NCBI GenBank assembly: GCA_021818715.1
Contig: JAKATN010000005.1
Coordinates: 1-64,000 of the forward strand
Length of the DNA: 64,000 bases
Reading direction: 5' to 3'
From: Thermoplasmata archaeon
GTDB taxonomy: Archaea; Thermoplasmatota; Thermoplasmata; Thermoplasmatales; Thermoplasmataceae
The notes under the pieces were generated by a model. The model saw only the letters and a list, made by a program, of their open reading frames with translations, ran no database searches and had not been told where the DNA came from. Below, piece after piece: positions 1 through 8,716 of the stretch; within the stretch, counting starts at the first letter, position 1; the number at the start of each line of letters is the position of its first letter. The position numbers and the translations under genes are program-made.

Positions 1-664
1 AACTCATGTTCACCACCCTTGCGTCAATGCCCTTTTCCTTAAGGGACATGGCTGCATCAATCGCAAACCGTACCATCGCGCCGATTGCAAATATTGTTAT
101 GTCGGAGCCATCCTTGAATGTCACGGATTTTCCGGGAACGTATTCGTAGTTCCGGTCGTTAATCACGGGGAACTTTTCTCTGGACAGTCTCACGTAATAC
201 GGCGTCTTTGTAGAATCGTGAAGATATTGAATGACGCTCCTGGTTTCAACGGAATCAACCGGGACTATAACCGACATGTTCGGAAGACCAGACATTATCC
301 CTATGTCCTCGATTATCTGGTGTGTTGCACCGTCCTCACCGACGGTTATTCCGGCGTGCGTGGTCACAAATTTGGCATCCACGTAATTGTAGCAGACAGA
401 CTGCCTCAACTGTTCGTAGGCCCTCATCAGGAAGACCGCGAAAGTGGAGGCAAACACTTTCTTGCCCGATAATGCCAGCCCTGCAGCTGTAGCCACCATT
501 GACTGCTCGCTTATCCCCATGTTGAAAAACCGATCAGGAAATTTCTTTCCAAAAGCCGCTGTCTTTGTCGAGGAAGATAGATCAGCGTCCATAACTACAA
601 GATCCTTGTTCTTTCCCCCGAGCCTGACAAGCTCATCTCCGTATGCATCCCTAAGACTTTCCAT
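1..664 (-). CDS. Transketolase, C-terminal subunit (3' end outside window)
   Basis: Pyrimidine-binding and C-terminal part of a split thiamine-diphosphate transketolase, which moves two-carbon ketol units between sugar phosphates in the non-oxidative pentose phosphate pathway. Read on the minus strand, the protein starts MESLRDAYGDELVRLGGK and contains the typical FFNMGISEQSMVATAAGLA and THAGITVGEDGATHQ stretches (the Glu that activates ThDP and the THAGI motif). It begins 8 nt after the stop of the N-terminal subunit gene, so the two are surely cotranscribed and form one enzyme. The gene runs off the window at base 1, leaving about 221 codons. The split architecture is usual in archaea. Confidence 0.93.
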   Translation of the reverse strand, partial: MESLRDAYGDELVRLGGKNKDLVVMDADLSSSTKTAAFGKKFPDRFFNMGISEQSMVATAAGLALSGKKVFASTFAVFLMRAYEQLRQSVCYNYVDAKFVTTHAGITVGEDGATHQIIEDIGIMSGLPNMSVIVPVDSVETRSVIQYLHDSTKTPYYVRLSREKFPVINDRNYEYVPGKSVTFKDGSDITIFAIGAMVRFAIDAAMSLKEKGIDARVVNMS

Positions 665-672
665 TACGTAGC

Positions 673-1500
673 TCAAGCAAGTTCCTCCATAGCTTTGTTG
701 AACAGGTCCTCGCTCTCAGGAGGCTGTCCGTGATATTTTGGATTGTTCTCCATGTAGCTAACGCCCTTCCCCTTCACGGTATGAGCAACTATGAGGGTGG
801 GCAGATCTGTGCACTCTTTAGCATTAAGAAGGGCGGCATATATTTCCTGATAGTTATGCCCATCTATTTCTATTACGTTCCAGCCGAATGATCTCACCTT
901 TTGTGCTATATCTGGAGTTGGCATGATGTCCTCGGTAAAGCCGTCCAGCTGTACCATATTCCTGTCAAGTATCACTGTAAGGTTGGAAAGCCTGTATTTG
1001 TATCCTGCCATAAGGGACTCCCAGACGCTGCCTTCTTCGCTCTCCCCGTCGCCGATTATTGCGTACACCCTGTATTGAGCGTTATCCAGCTTTCCAGCCA
1101 TTGCCATGCCCACTGCGATACCGATGCCCTGCCCTAAGGACCCAGTGGATGCTTCCACTCCGGGAACACCGTAATGTACATGACCTTCGAGTTTGGAAGA
1201 CAGTTTGCGGAATCCGGCGAGCAGGCTTACGGGAAAGAATCCTCTCAGGGCAAGCGCAGAATACATCGCAGGAGAGGCGTGACCCTTGCTCATGACCAGT
1301 CTGTCGCGGTCAGGCATTGTTGGGCTGGAAGGGTCAATATTCATTACCTTTGAATACAGCACGGCAAGAATATCCGCTATACTTAGAGAACCACCGGGAT
1401 GCCCGCTCTTTGCCTGCCAGACCATTCTCACTGAATTCAGCCGTATTTTTCTGGCAAAATCTGCAATTTCCGCAAGATCCTCTGACCCAAGTTTATTCAA
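673..1500 (-). CDS. Transketolase, N-terminal subunit
   Basis: 275-aa ThDP-binding half of a split transketolase. Visible motifs are KSGHPGGSLSIADILAVLY near residue 32, MSKGHASPAMYSAL near residue 70, and the diphosphate/Mg-binding motif GDGESEEGSVWE near residue 150. The start is TTG at 1500. It was chosen because a strong GGAGG ribosome site sits about 10 nt upstream (around 1511-1515) and no ATG lies near it. It is followed after 8 nt by the C-terminal subunit gene. The region further upstream on the minus strand holds A/T-rich TATA-like stretches (around 1580-1600), so this is probably the first gene of the operon. Confidence 0.94.
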   Translation of the reverse strand: MNKLGSEDLAEIADFARKIRLNSVRMVWQAKSGHPGGSLSIADILAVLYSKVMNIDPSSPTMPDRDRLVMSKGHASPAMYSALALRGFFPVSLLAGFRKLSSKLEGHVHYGVPGVEASTGSLGQGIGIAVGMAMAGKLDNAQYRVYAIIGDGESEEGSVWESLMAGYKYRLSNLTVILDRNMVQLDGFTEDIMPTPDIAQKVRSFGWNVIEIDGHNYQEIYAALLNAKECTDLPTLIVAHTVKGKGVSYMENNPKYHGQPPESEDLFNKAMEELA

Positions 1501-1998
1501 AGCCCGGAACCTCCTCAGGAATTTCCTTCTCGTAAAATGAAAAGAATCTATGCATTTGCTCCGGGTATATTCATGAACGCATTAAAAAGGTTTATTTGTG
1601 CATAAAGCAAAATACTCCCGCAGAAAGAATGGTAATGCCCACTAGACGATCAGATAGAAACTCGCGGAATAATCAGCAGGCATGCATTGAGTTCGTACGG
1701 AACACCATTCTTCAGGATGCAAATCATTTCCAAGCGAATCAACTTCGGGCTGGCATCGCGGCCGGTTATGCCTTGTGAGACCATGGTGCTTGAACGTGAG
1801 GTGAACAACTGCGATCTGCGATTAAGGGAATCGCAAACGGTCTATGATACAATTGCATGGGGATATGACATTCTAATCACTGCCCATTCGCTCAGAGGGC
1901 TATCCGTAAACTCATTATACGCCAATGATTCCGGCGATCTAAAATCAGGTTTCACAAAATTGCCAGGCATCCTGGAATGAAAGAAAGGAACCCCACAG
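1501..1998. other. Intergenic stretch with one unresolved ORF
   Basis: About 500 nt between tkt and the 3' end of ftsZ. The first 100 nt hold the tkt promoter and ribosome site on the minus strand. The rest contains one plus-strand ORF (1687-1980, 97 codons) that I do not recognise. It has no clear ribosome site, no low-complexity or membrane segment, and ends in a short inverted repeat (ccaggcatcctgg, 1962-1974). It may be a decayed gene or chance. No RNA gene is visible. Confidence 0.3.
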
Positions 1999-3063
1999 TC
2001 AGGATATGTAATCTATGTCCTCTTCTCCCCCAGTGCCAGTCTCAGACTTTGAGGAGGCTGAAGTGACACCGGTGACGATTAGGGTGACACGCATTTTATT
2101 CTGGTACGAAGGGTCACGCCCTCCCCCCCAGATTATCCTCGCATCCTTGGAAACCATCTTCCTGACTTCGTCAACTACGTAATTCGTCGCATTAAGTGGA
2201 AGATCGGAGCCGGTGATATTGATGATGACTCCGCGTGCAGTGGAAAGATCCACCTCGAGGAATGGAGAAGAGAGTGCATTCTTAAGTGCCTCGGATGCAC
2301 CATCCTGGGGATCCCCGCCCCCAATGCCTATGCCAATCATGGCCTCCTTGCTGTTCTTTATCACCTCACGCAGGTCATTTATGTCGAGATTCATGGTCTG
2401 CGGCCTGGAAACTATCTCGGTAACCGCGCTTATGGCGCTGATCACAATTTCATCGATAGCCTTGAACCCTTTCTCAAATGGAAGATCGGGACTTACCTTG
2501 TTCAGCTTTTCGTTTGGAATTACAATAACTGTATCGGAAGATTGCTTGAGCCTCCTGAGGCCCGCAAGCGCATTTCTGGACCTCTCCTTTCCCTCTATCT
2601 CAAATGGAAGGGTCACGACGGAGATGGTTATTGGGCCGTGGTCCTTTGCAAGGCCTGCAATAACGGGAGCCGCCCCTGTTCCGGTGCCACCGCCGAGGCC
2701 GGTAGTCACAAAAACGATCTCTCCTCCCTGCACATATGACAGAATTTCCTGTTCTGATTCCCTGGCAGCCGCCTCACCAGCCCTTGGATCGCCTCCTGTT
2801 CCCCACCCCTTTGTAAGATTCTCTCCCAGGAGAACCTTGTAATTTGAATGCACCCTTTTCAAATGCCTTGCATCAGTATTGCACGCGATCAGATCCACGC
2901 CTTTGATGCCTTCCTTGAAAAGCCTGTTGATTGTGTTGGAACCACCGCCACCTACACCAAAAACCTTGATTTTTGACTGTGAAGCATTCACAAATTTCTG
3001 CAATTCCTCGTCTGAAGTGCCAATCCACTGTGTGCCGGTATCCGGATCAGCCTCATGGGACAT
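1999..3063 (-). CDS. ftsZ: Cell division protein FtsZ
   Basis: 354-aa tubulin-like GTPase that polymerises at mid-cell. The nucleotide-binding loop VFGVGGGGSNTINRL lies near residue 34 and the tubulin signature GGGTGTGAAPVIAGLAK near residue 124. The T7-type region around residues 230-260 (NLDINDLREVIKNSKEA) is also present. Start is ATG at 3063. The N-terminal extension of about 30 residues is polar, and the C-terminus ends in a short acidic tail (GGEEDIDYIS), where FtsZ usually binds partners such as SepF. It stands alone, convergent with nothing obvious upstream. Length and motifs are normal for archaeal FtsZ. Confidence 0.97.
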   Translation of the reverse strand: MSHEADPDTGTQWIGTSDEELQKFVNASQSKIKVFGVGGGGSNTINRLFKEGIKGVDLIACNTDARHLKRVHSNYKVLLGENLTKGWGTGGDPRAGEAAARESEQEILSYVQGGEIVFVTTGLGGGTGTGAAPVIAGLAKDHGPITISVVTLPFEIEGKERSRNALAGLRRLKQSSDTVIVIPNEKLNKVSPDLPFEKGFKAIDEIVISAISAVTEIVSRPQTMNLDINDLREVIKNSKEAMIGIGIGGGDPQDGASEALKNALSSPFLEVDLSTARGVIINITGSDLPLNATNYVVDEVRKMVSKDARIIWGGGRDPSYQNKMRVTLIVTGVTSASSKSETGTGGEEDIDYIS

Positions 3064-3219
3064 AAGCGAGTTAAGAATGTGAGCAATATTAACTTTCCCA
3101 GGTTTTTTTTCGCTTTCCAGCTTTGTAGTTGCGTTTCGTCACCGTTAGGATGGTTCATCAAATGTCTATAAAGCCAATATTTCTATCTACGAGGGATATT
3201 TAACTGTTGTTGTGAGTCA

Positions 3220-3257
3220 GAAGTCCTACGCTCTTCAGTGGCGGGATTAAAGCGGAC
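3220..3257 (+). repeat. Degenerate IS200/IS605-type end hairpin, copy A
   Basis: GAAGTCCTACGCTCTTCAG followed by TGGCGGGA at 3220-3246 aligns by eye, base for base, with the better preserved hairpin at 34322-34358 and with the one that follows the TnpB relic at 3791. Stem partners TCCTACGC and GTGGCGGGA flank a CTTCA loop. It lies upstream of the TnpB relic, so it may be the right end of another lost element. Resemblance is clear; the element of origin is inferred. Confidence 0.45.
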
Positions 3258-3292
3258 TGATTTCTATATATTCACCTAATGTATATAATGGC

Positions 3293-3808
3293 ATGCCGAG
3301 GTGGTATGCAGGTTCCAATTCAGCGTTTCACTTCATGGACTATAATTTTGTTTGTCGCCGTAAATACACTTGGGATATTGTGGAAAACAGCGATCTCAAT
3401 GTTCTTGAGGAGCTCAGCATAAAGGGAATAGTAATGAACCGCTGCCATGCAAGGAACTTAGGGGATGCAAGAAGGAACCGGATTGCTCGATATGCAACGC
3501 ACAGAGCTAAGAGTGCCGGTCGGTTTACCGTACCGACTGATCTGAAACACAAATTGCAGGAATGCTCCGAGTGTAGAAGCATAAAGCATGACCTGAAACT
3601 TTCGGAGCCCACTTATCAATGTGAAATATGTGAACTCACCATCGACGGGGGTCTCAATGCCGTAAAAAATATAGAGAGAAATGGTATGGAATGGCTGAAA
3701 GGAATCATGTACGTAAGTGAAGGCATTTCTGAATTCACATGCCTGGAGATCCAAGGTCAAACCGGAAGGGCAACTCCAATCGTTGAAACGGGAAACCCAT
3801 ACCTTTAG
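3293..3808 (+). pseudogene. Decayed TnpB (IS200/IS605-type RNA-guided nuclease) C-terminal half
   Basis: 171 codons that match only the C-terminal third of TnpB proteins and are missing the N-terminal part. The stretch ENSDLNVLEELSIKG then MNRCHARNLGDARRN corresponds to the helix after the second RuvC motif. The zinc knuckle is present as ECSECRSIKHDL and YQCEICELTIDGG (C4). It is followed by LNAVKNIER, where intact TnpB has the catalytic Asp as DRDLNAS/DxNA; here the Asp is changed (DGGLNA). The tail PIVETGNPYL followed by TAG matches the usual VEAGSPxL end. Truncation and the altered catalytic residue indicate an inactive relic. Confidence 0.72.
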
Positions 3809-3832
3809 GTGGCAGGGCATGTCGCAGTCAGC
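3791..3832 (+). repeat. Right-end / omega-RNA-type hairpin after TnpB relic
   Basis: Overlaps the last codons and stop of the TnpB relic: GGAAACCCATACCTTTAGG followed by TGGCAGGGCATGTCGCAGTC. It aligns with the hairpin at 34322-34358 including the trailing ATGTC(A/G)CA(G)TCAG. In TnpB elements this position holds the right end, which also encodes the guide-RNA scaffold (established knowledge). The stem here is partly decayed, in line with an inactive element. Confidence 0.55.
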
Positions 3833-3972
3833 AATCTATCCCAAAGTGTTCTCCGAAAGTGCTGCATATCAAGTTTACTATCCGCCTTTAGAAAGGATGA
3901 TCTCCTGTTCTCACTGGTCAGATACAGGTATATTACCATCAGTCCTGCAAAGTCTTGGGGAGGGTTGAAAGA

Positions 3973-5052
3973 GTGTTTTTCCTTCATCTGATCATCTACC
4001 TGGCAATATTTCTTCTTACCGTTTTCCTATCGCTCAGGATTTACCTGACCCTATACTGGAAGAAAAATTACTATCGATCGTCGACCGACGAGCCTCATGA
4101 TCTATCTGCAATTGTAATTGTGCCGTGCAGGGGGATCGACCATGAAATGGAGGCTAACCTCAGGAGCTTACAGGAACAGGATTACGGGAATTTTCATCTG
4201 GTGGCGGTAATCGACTTTCCCGATGATCCTGCCTCAAGTGTACTTTCAGGCCTGAAAATAGAGACGCTGATAACGGAAAGATACTCAAGTGCGTCAAGCG
4301 GAAAAGTGATGGCGATTACGACGGCAATAAGAAAGAAGAAGGGTTACGACATCATCGTTATCGCAGATTCTGACATCATGGTACCGCATTACTGGCTCAG
4401 GGAAATGATCCATCCTTTCCTGAACAGTAACGTCAGTGCAGTGAGCACATACCCGAGATTCCAGGCCGATGGTGGATTCTGGGCAAAAGTGAAGGAAATT
4501 TGGGGGTACATGGGTACCACCCTGATGGAGTTCAGGCCCACGCGCTTTATCTGGGGAGGATCTGCTGCTTTCCGGCGATCGCTGTTGGATGACGCTTCCC
4601 TTGAATACTTTGCGAGTGCAGTTTCCGATGATGCAGCAATTACAAAGATATGCAGGGATAAGCGTGCGAGGATCGCCTATGCTCCTGCGGCAAGCCCCAG
4701 GATTAAGGTAAGCGACGACAGACGCGCATTTCTTGCATGGGCTGAAAGACAGATGGCAGTAAGCATAGTCTTCGACAGGAATGCACTTTTTGCCGCCGTC
4801 GGTATTTATGCCGGCGTCATCGTCTATCTGGCAATGATCACATACCTTTCCATCTTTTACGGTTATCTGTACATGCTTGGGTTGGTTCCCTACGTGCTTA
4901 ACCTTTTAAATTCAGTCATAAGAACCCCAAAAAATGCTCTCTGGATTGTACCCATGAGCCTGTTTCTGCCCTTTGTCTATCTTTACAACGTAATAGCAGG
5001 AGCCAGATCACATGAAATCAGATGGCGTGGCGTCAGTTATAAAATCAGATAA
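3973..5052 (+). CDS. Membrane glycosyltransferase, family 2 (GT21-like)
   Basis: 359-aa membrane-bound glycosyltransferase. A hydrophobic segment at the extreme N-terminus (residues 1-22) is followed by a GT-A domain. Its motifs are IVIVPCRGIDHEMEANL (donor-site start), VIADSDIMVP (DxD-like), GGSAAFRRSLL, VSDDAAITKI (third Asp) and WAERQMA in the place of the (Q/R)xxRW motif. Two or three membrane helices follow (AVGIYAGVIVYLAMITYLSIF, LVPYVLNLL, WIVPMSLFLPFVYLYNVI). The pattern D-D-D-QxxRW resembles ceramide-glucosyltransferase/HpnI-like enzymes, so a lipid or polyprenyl acceptor is likely. GTG at 3973 is preferred over TTG 3955 because GGGGAGG lies 9-14 nt upstream. It precedes the surface repeat protein on the same strand, so a role in glycosylating surface molecules is possible. 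Confidence 0.8.
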   Translation: MFFLHLIIYLAIFLLTVFLSLRIYLTLYWKKNYYRSSTDEPHDLSAIVIVPCRGIDHEMEANLRSLQEQDYGNFHLVAVIDFPDDPASSVLSGLKIETLITERYSSASSGKVMAITTAIRKKKGYDIIVIADSDIMVPHYWLREMIHPFLNSNVSAVSTYPRFQADGGFWAKVKEIWGYMGTTLMEFRPTRFIWGGSAAFRRSLLDDASLEYFASAVSDDAAITKICRDKRARIAYAPAASPRIKVSDDRRAFLAWAERQMAVSIVFDRNALFAAVGIYAGVIVYLAMITYLSIFYGYLYMLGLVPYVLNLLNSVIRTPKNALWIVPMSLFLPFVYLYNVIAGARSHEIRWRGVSYKIR

Positions 5053-5158
5053 ATAATGTTTTGGATAACCAAAAATTCAACAAGTGACAAGTCTGTATGT
5101 CATCCCGTTTCGGAAAAATGCGAGTACACGGAAAAAACAGTCCCGGGAGCAAAAAGAA

Positions 5159-5167
5159 CATTTAAGT
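5159..5167 (+). promoter_or_regulatory. TATA-like box of the surface repeat protein
   Basis: CATTTAAGTA around 5158-5167 precedes ATG 5201 by about 37 nt. That places transcription start near 5186-5190 and gives a very short leader. This supports ATG 5201 rather than the in-frame GTG at 5084, which would put 39 basic and polar residues before the signal segment. Confidence 0.45.
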
Positions 5168-5200
5168 ACATTCCTTCCAATTACTCGAACGGTACGAAGC

Positions 5201-8200
5201 ATGTTTCAACGCGTTTTATCCAGTAAGAGCGGTTATATTGCTGTCATTGCCTGCTTCCTTGCGGTTGCGCTGTTCATCACCCCAACCGGGCTGCTTTACG
5301 GCACCGGCGGATCTCACCAGCAGGGTGTGCCACAATCCGCAGGGGCTTTGCCAGCATATTCTGTTTCATTCGAGGAAACCGGTCTCCCTTCTGTTGGATC
5401 AGGTAATGCAGTATGGGCCGTGACCTTCAATAATTCCACGGAAAGAAGCAATACAGGGGTGATCAGTTTTTCCGCACAGGACGGCACATATAACTACACG
5501 ATTGAAAACATAAGCGGTTTTTCCTCCACACCGAGACATGGGACTGTCACAGTGAGTTCATCCAACATTGCAGTCCAAATCGCCTTTTCAAGCACGTATT
5601 ATAAAGTTACGTTCACACAGAGCGGCTTGCTGACGGGTGCAAACTGGCAGGTTACTGTCGACAATTTGACCGAAAGAACGAACGGCAGCAGCATAGCTTT
5701 CAATCTGAAGAACGGCAGCCATTCCTATTCAATTTCAGGGACGGCCGGATACTATCCTACGCCCAGTTCTGGTAAATTAAATGTTTCCGGAAACAACCTT
5801 GCAATTCCGGTGAAATTCAATAGTAACCTTGAAAAGATTACTTTCTTCGAGGCTGGTCTGCCATCGGGAACGCAGTGGGGCGTTTCCATTAATGAAGTCA
5901 CCACTTCATACAGTACTGATCCAAGCATTGTGTTCTCTCTTCCCAATGGAACATACAGCTACGCTGTCCACCTGAGCAGGCAGTCAAACAAGAACGGCGT
6001 TGTCGCTTTCTTTCCCACGCCCGCATCTGGTACCGTGTATTCCAATAATTCGTATCAAAACGTGACCATCGTATTTACCAGGGGATACAACACGCTCTAT
6101 TTCAATGAAACCGGGTTACCACGAACCTCCGCAAGCAACGTTTCGATGTGGTCGGTCAATCTCTCTGGCATTGTGCAGACAGCCAACACTTCATCAATGC
6201 TATTCTACGTGGCCAACGGCACTTATACCTTCGGCATTCCATCTGTCGGCGGATACCTGTACATGTATCCTGCGAAGAGCATAACCGTCTCTTCCAACTT
6301 TTATTCCGAGCCAGTTATTTTCACACAGAATTATTCCTATGTGAAGTTCATAGCCAAGACCCTTCCACATGGAACTAACTTTGTCTGGGGGGCAACGATA
6401 GGATCAATCAAGGAAATTACTGAAAACAACACGCTGGTCTTCACAGTTCCAGCATCTAAGTCCTTTTCGTACAGTGTGCTTGCAAACCCTGATTTTTCAT
6501 TGACCGCAAACAGCAGTGGGTCAGGCACCAGTAAGTCTCTTGGCGGGGTATATTTAATAAACCTATCATTTGCCGGCAGTACCTCTCCGACCGGTACCCT
6601 TGGTGTGCAGAACGACAATGAGATTCAGTTCTACGGTCTTGGCCTGCCTTATGGCACTGGATATTCTGTTTCTCTAAATGCGAGCAACAGGAATCAGACA
6701 GAAAGTTCAGGTTTAGGAGGTCTTCTGACATTCACCGGTCTTTCCTCGGGATCTTATGTTTACTGGGTTTCTTCAACATCCGGGTACATCCCAATTGTGA
6801 GGTCGGGCACCGTTGATCTGGCTGGCTCCTACACTTCTGTAAACGTCACCTTCACTCCAATCGCCTTCAAGGTCAACTTTGCAGAAAGCGGGCTGCCCTC
6901 TGGGGTATCATGGAGCGTCGGGCTGAACTCATTCTACTTTGGTACCACCTCGTATGTTTCCAATACGCTCGGTGATATAACCGCACGTCTCTCAAACGGT
7001 TCATATTATTATTTCGCGCAGCCGGTCAAGACGAACGGCACGGTCTATTATCCTACCGTAAAATCCGGATTCCTTCACGTCAATGGTACAAGCACCCAGA
7101 TAAACATCAAGTTCGTTTCAGCCGAATATCCTGTAACTTTTGTTGAGCTGGGGCTTCCGGCAGGGATTCCATGGGCCGTGAACCTGTCCGGAACATTGCA
7201 TGACTCCAATTCGACAGGCACCGTCACTGCCAACCTTCTTAACGGCACCTACTCGTACATCATATTGGGGCAACCGGGATACAGGGCAAATGCATCCGTG
7301 GGCATTGTGGGCATTTATGGATTGCCTGTGACAGTTTACATTCAGTTCTACAACGTATCATATTCAGTTAACTTCGTTGAATCCGGACTTCCTGCGAACA
7401 CCAACTGGCACGTCGAGATTTCTGGCGTCTCCTACAGCTCATTCGGCACCGGGGTGGTATCGGTCGAGCTTGAGAACGGAACCTACCAGTTCGTGGTTCC
7501 CAACGAACTCACATATTATGTTTCCAATGTATCCGGAGGCCACATAATCGTAAACGGTTCTCAGGTAGGCTCGGTCATATACCTGGGCTTCCACAGCGTA
7601 GTTGACCAGCTTACTATCAGTGAGACTGGGCTGCCTAGCGGAATAGCATGGGATTACTCCATCTCAGGTTCCTCGCCATCGACAGTTGTAGCTAACCAAA
7701 CTTCAGTGTACCTGCAGAATGGTTCATATACTCTCTTATTTGATCCTTCTTTTGACCCTTTCTCCGGACTTACGTATTATCCGATACAGTCTGTGATTCA
7801 GATTTCTCTCAATTCTTCTGAAACCGTGACAGTAAACTTCAGCGCGTTCGTCTACCCGATTGTCGTCAGTGAATCTGGCCTGCCGGTAAATGCATCATGG
7901 TCGGCAATTGTGGATCAAAAGACATATCACTCCATGAACTCTCAGATATCAGTTAACCTTCCAAACGGGACATACAGCTATTACATCCCCAACGTCTATG
8001 TGAATTATTACCCGAATGTCAGAGACGGGAACATAACAGTGTCAGGCCATTCTGTAACTTTACCGATAAAATTCCACGAGCAGAACTATACGGTAACATT
8101 TCAGGAGACTGGTATTAGTGGGGTAAGTTGGAATGTGACCGTGTCGAACTCCACAGTGACCCTGATCAAATCCACCACAGCGTCTTCAATAGAATACTCA

Positions 8201-8716
8201 CTGCCCAACGGTTCATACAGTTATAGAATAGCGTCCAGCAACAGAGATTACGCTCCAACAAATTACAGCGGCAGCCTTGATGTGAGTGGTGCGGCCGTAA
8301 CCGTGAATGAAACCTTCATTGCGTATGAATTCAGCGTTGTCTTCAGGGAAACTGGACTGGCAACCCTCACACTGTGGAGCGTCACATTTAACGGTAAGCA
8401 GTATACGCAGTGGTCCAACAATTCCACCACAATTACTATCACGCATCTCTTCAACGGGACATATACCTACTCAGTATCCCCGATCAGCGGCTACACGGAA
8501 ACTAGTGGGCCTCCGCAGAGCCCATTTAATGTAACAGGAAAGAACGTTACCATACCACTATACTATACCTCTACCACGCCATCATACCAGCCGCCGACTA
8601 CGAGCAGTGGTTTCCACCTCCCAGGGTATGCCATCATCGTAATTGTTGCGGTGGCGGTGGTCGGAATTGCTGTGGCCATTGCGGTAGTCGCGTCGCAGAG
8701 AAGAAAGAGGATGTGA
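5201..8716 (+). CDS. Giant cell-surface protein with 13 FxETGLPxGxxW repeats
   Basis: 1171-aa secreted, membrane-anchored protein. The N-terminus MFQRVLSSKSGYIAVIACFL is a signal or anchor segment, and the C-terminus is a hydrophobic helix (GYAIIVIVAVAVVGIAVAIAV) followed by SQRRKRM, so the body faces outside. I count 13 repeats of about 75-95 aa, each opening with a motif such as VNFAESGLPSGVSWSVGLNS. Each continues with a NGTYSYxI strand pair, a GYxPxPxSG turn and a V(S/N)G...I.F strand, an all-beta Ig-like unit. Examples start near 5350, 5600, 5850, 6100, 6870, 7130, 7370, 7610 and 7860. Ser/Thr/Asn content is high, with many NxS/T sequons, so it is probably heavily glycosylated. Repeats of this kind are common in Thermoplasmata surface proteins; their ligand is unknown. 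Confidence 0.85.
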   Translation: MFQRVLSSKSGYIAVIACFLAVALFITPTGLLYGTGGSHQQGVPQSAGALPAYSVSFEETGLPSVGSGNAVWAVTFNNSTERSNTGVISFSAQDGTYNYTIENISGFSSTPRHGTVTVSSSNIAVQIAFSSTYYKVTFTQSGLLTGANWQVTVDNLTERTNGSSIAFNLKNGSHSYSISGTAGYYPTPSSGKLNVSGNNLAIPVKFNSNLEKITFFEAGLPSGTQWGVSINEVTTSYSTDPSIVFSLPNGTYSYAVHLSRQSNKNGVVAFFPTPASGTVYSNNSYQNVTIVFTRGYNTLYFNETGLPRTSASNVSMWSVNLSGIVQTANTSSMLFYVANGTYTFGIPSVGGYLYMYPAKSITVSSNFYSEPVIFTQNYSYVKFIAKTLPHGTNFVWGATIGSIKEITENNTLVFTVPASKSFSYSVLANPDFSLTANSSGSGTSKSLGGVYLINLSFAGSTSPTGTLGVQNDNEIQFYGLGLPYGTGYSVSLNASNRNQTESSGLGGLLTFTGLSSGSYVYWVSSTSGYIPIVRSGTVDLAGSYTSVNVTFTPIAFKVNFAESGLPSGVSWSVGLNSFYFGTTSYVSNTLGDITARLSNGSYYYFAQPVKTNGTVYYPTVKSGFLHVNGTSTQINIKFVSAEYPVTFVELGLPAGIPWAVNLSGTLHDSNSTGTVTANLLNGTYSYIILGQPGYRANASVGIVGIYGLPVTVYIQFYNVSYSVNFVESGLPANTNWHVEISGVSYSSFGTGVVSVELENGTYQFVVPNELTYYVSNVSGGHIIVNGSQVGSVIYLGFHSVVDQLTISETGLPSGIAWDYSISGSSPSTVVANQTSVYLQNGSYTLLFDPSFDPFSGLTYYPIQSVIQISLNSSETVTVNFSAFVYPIVVSESGLPVNASWSAIVDQKTYHSMNSQISVNLPNGTYSYYIPNVYVNYYPNVRDGNITVSGHSVTLPIKFHEQNYTVTFQETGISGVSWNVTVSNSTVTLIKSTTASSIEYSLPNGSYSYRIASSNRDYAPTNYSGSLDVSGAAVTVNETFIAYEFSVVFRETGLATLTLWSVTFNGKQYTQWSNNSTTITITHLFNGTYTYSVSPISGYTETSGPPQSPFNVTGKNVTIPLYYTSTTPSYQPPTTSSGFHLPGYAIIVIVAVAVVGIAVAIAVVASQRRKRM

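Noticed and set aside
1687-1980. 97-codon plus-strand ORF between tkt and ftsZ as a real gene
   Set aside because: No family resemblance, no ribosome site or TATA at proper distance; reported only as an unresolved region.
2213-2842. 209-codon plus-strand ORF opposite ftsZ
   Set aside because: Lies wholly antisense to a clear ftsZ; composition is what the reverse frame of a codon-biased gene gives, with no ribosome site or family motif.
3809-3991. 60-codon ORF between the TnpB relic and the glycosyltransferase
   Set aside because: Starts inside the right-end hairpin and overlaps the glycosyltransferase start in another frame; no coding character.
5201-8716. Repeat array as a CRISPR-like or phase-variable DNA repeat
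   Set aside because: Repeats are at protein level only; DNA copies are strongly diverged and there are no short tandem repeats or homopolymer switches.
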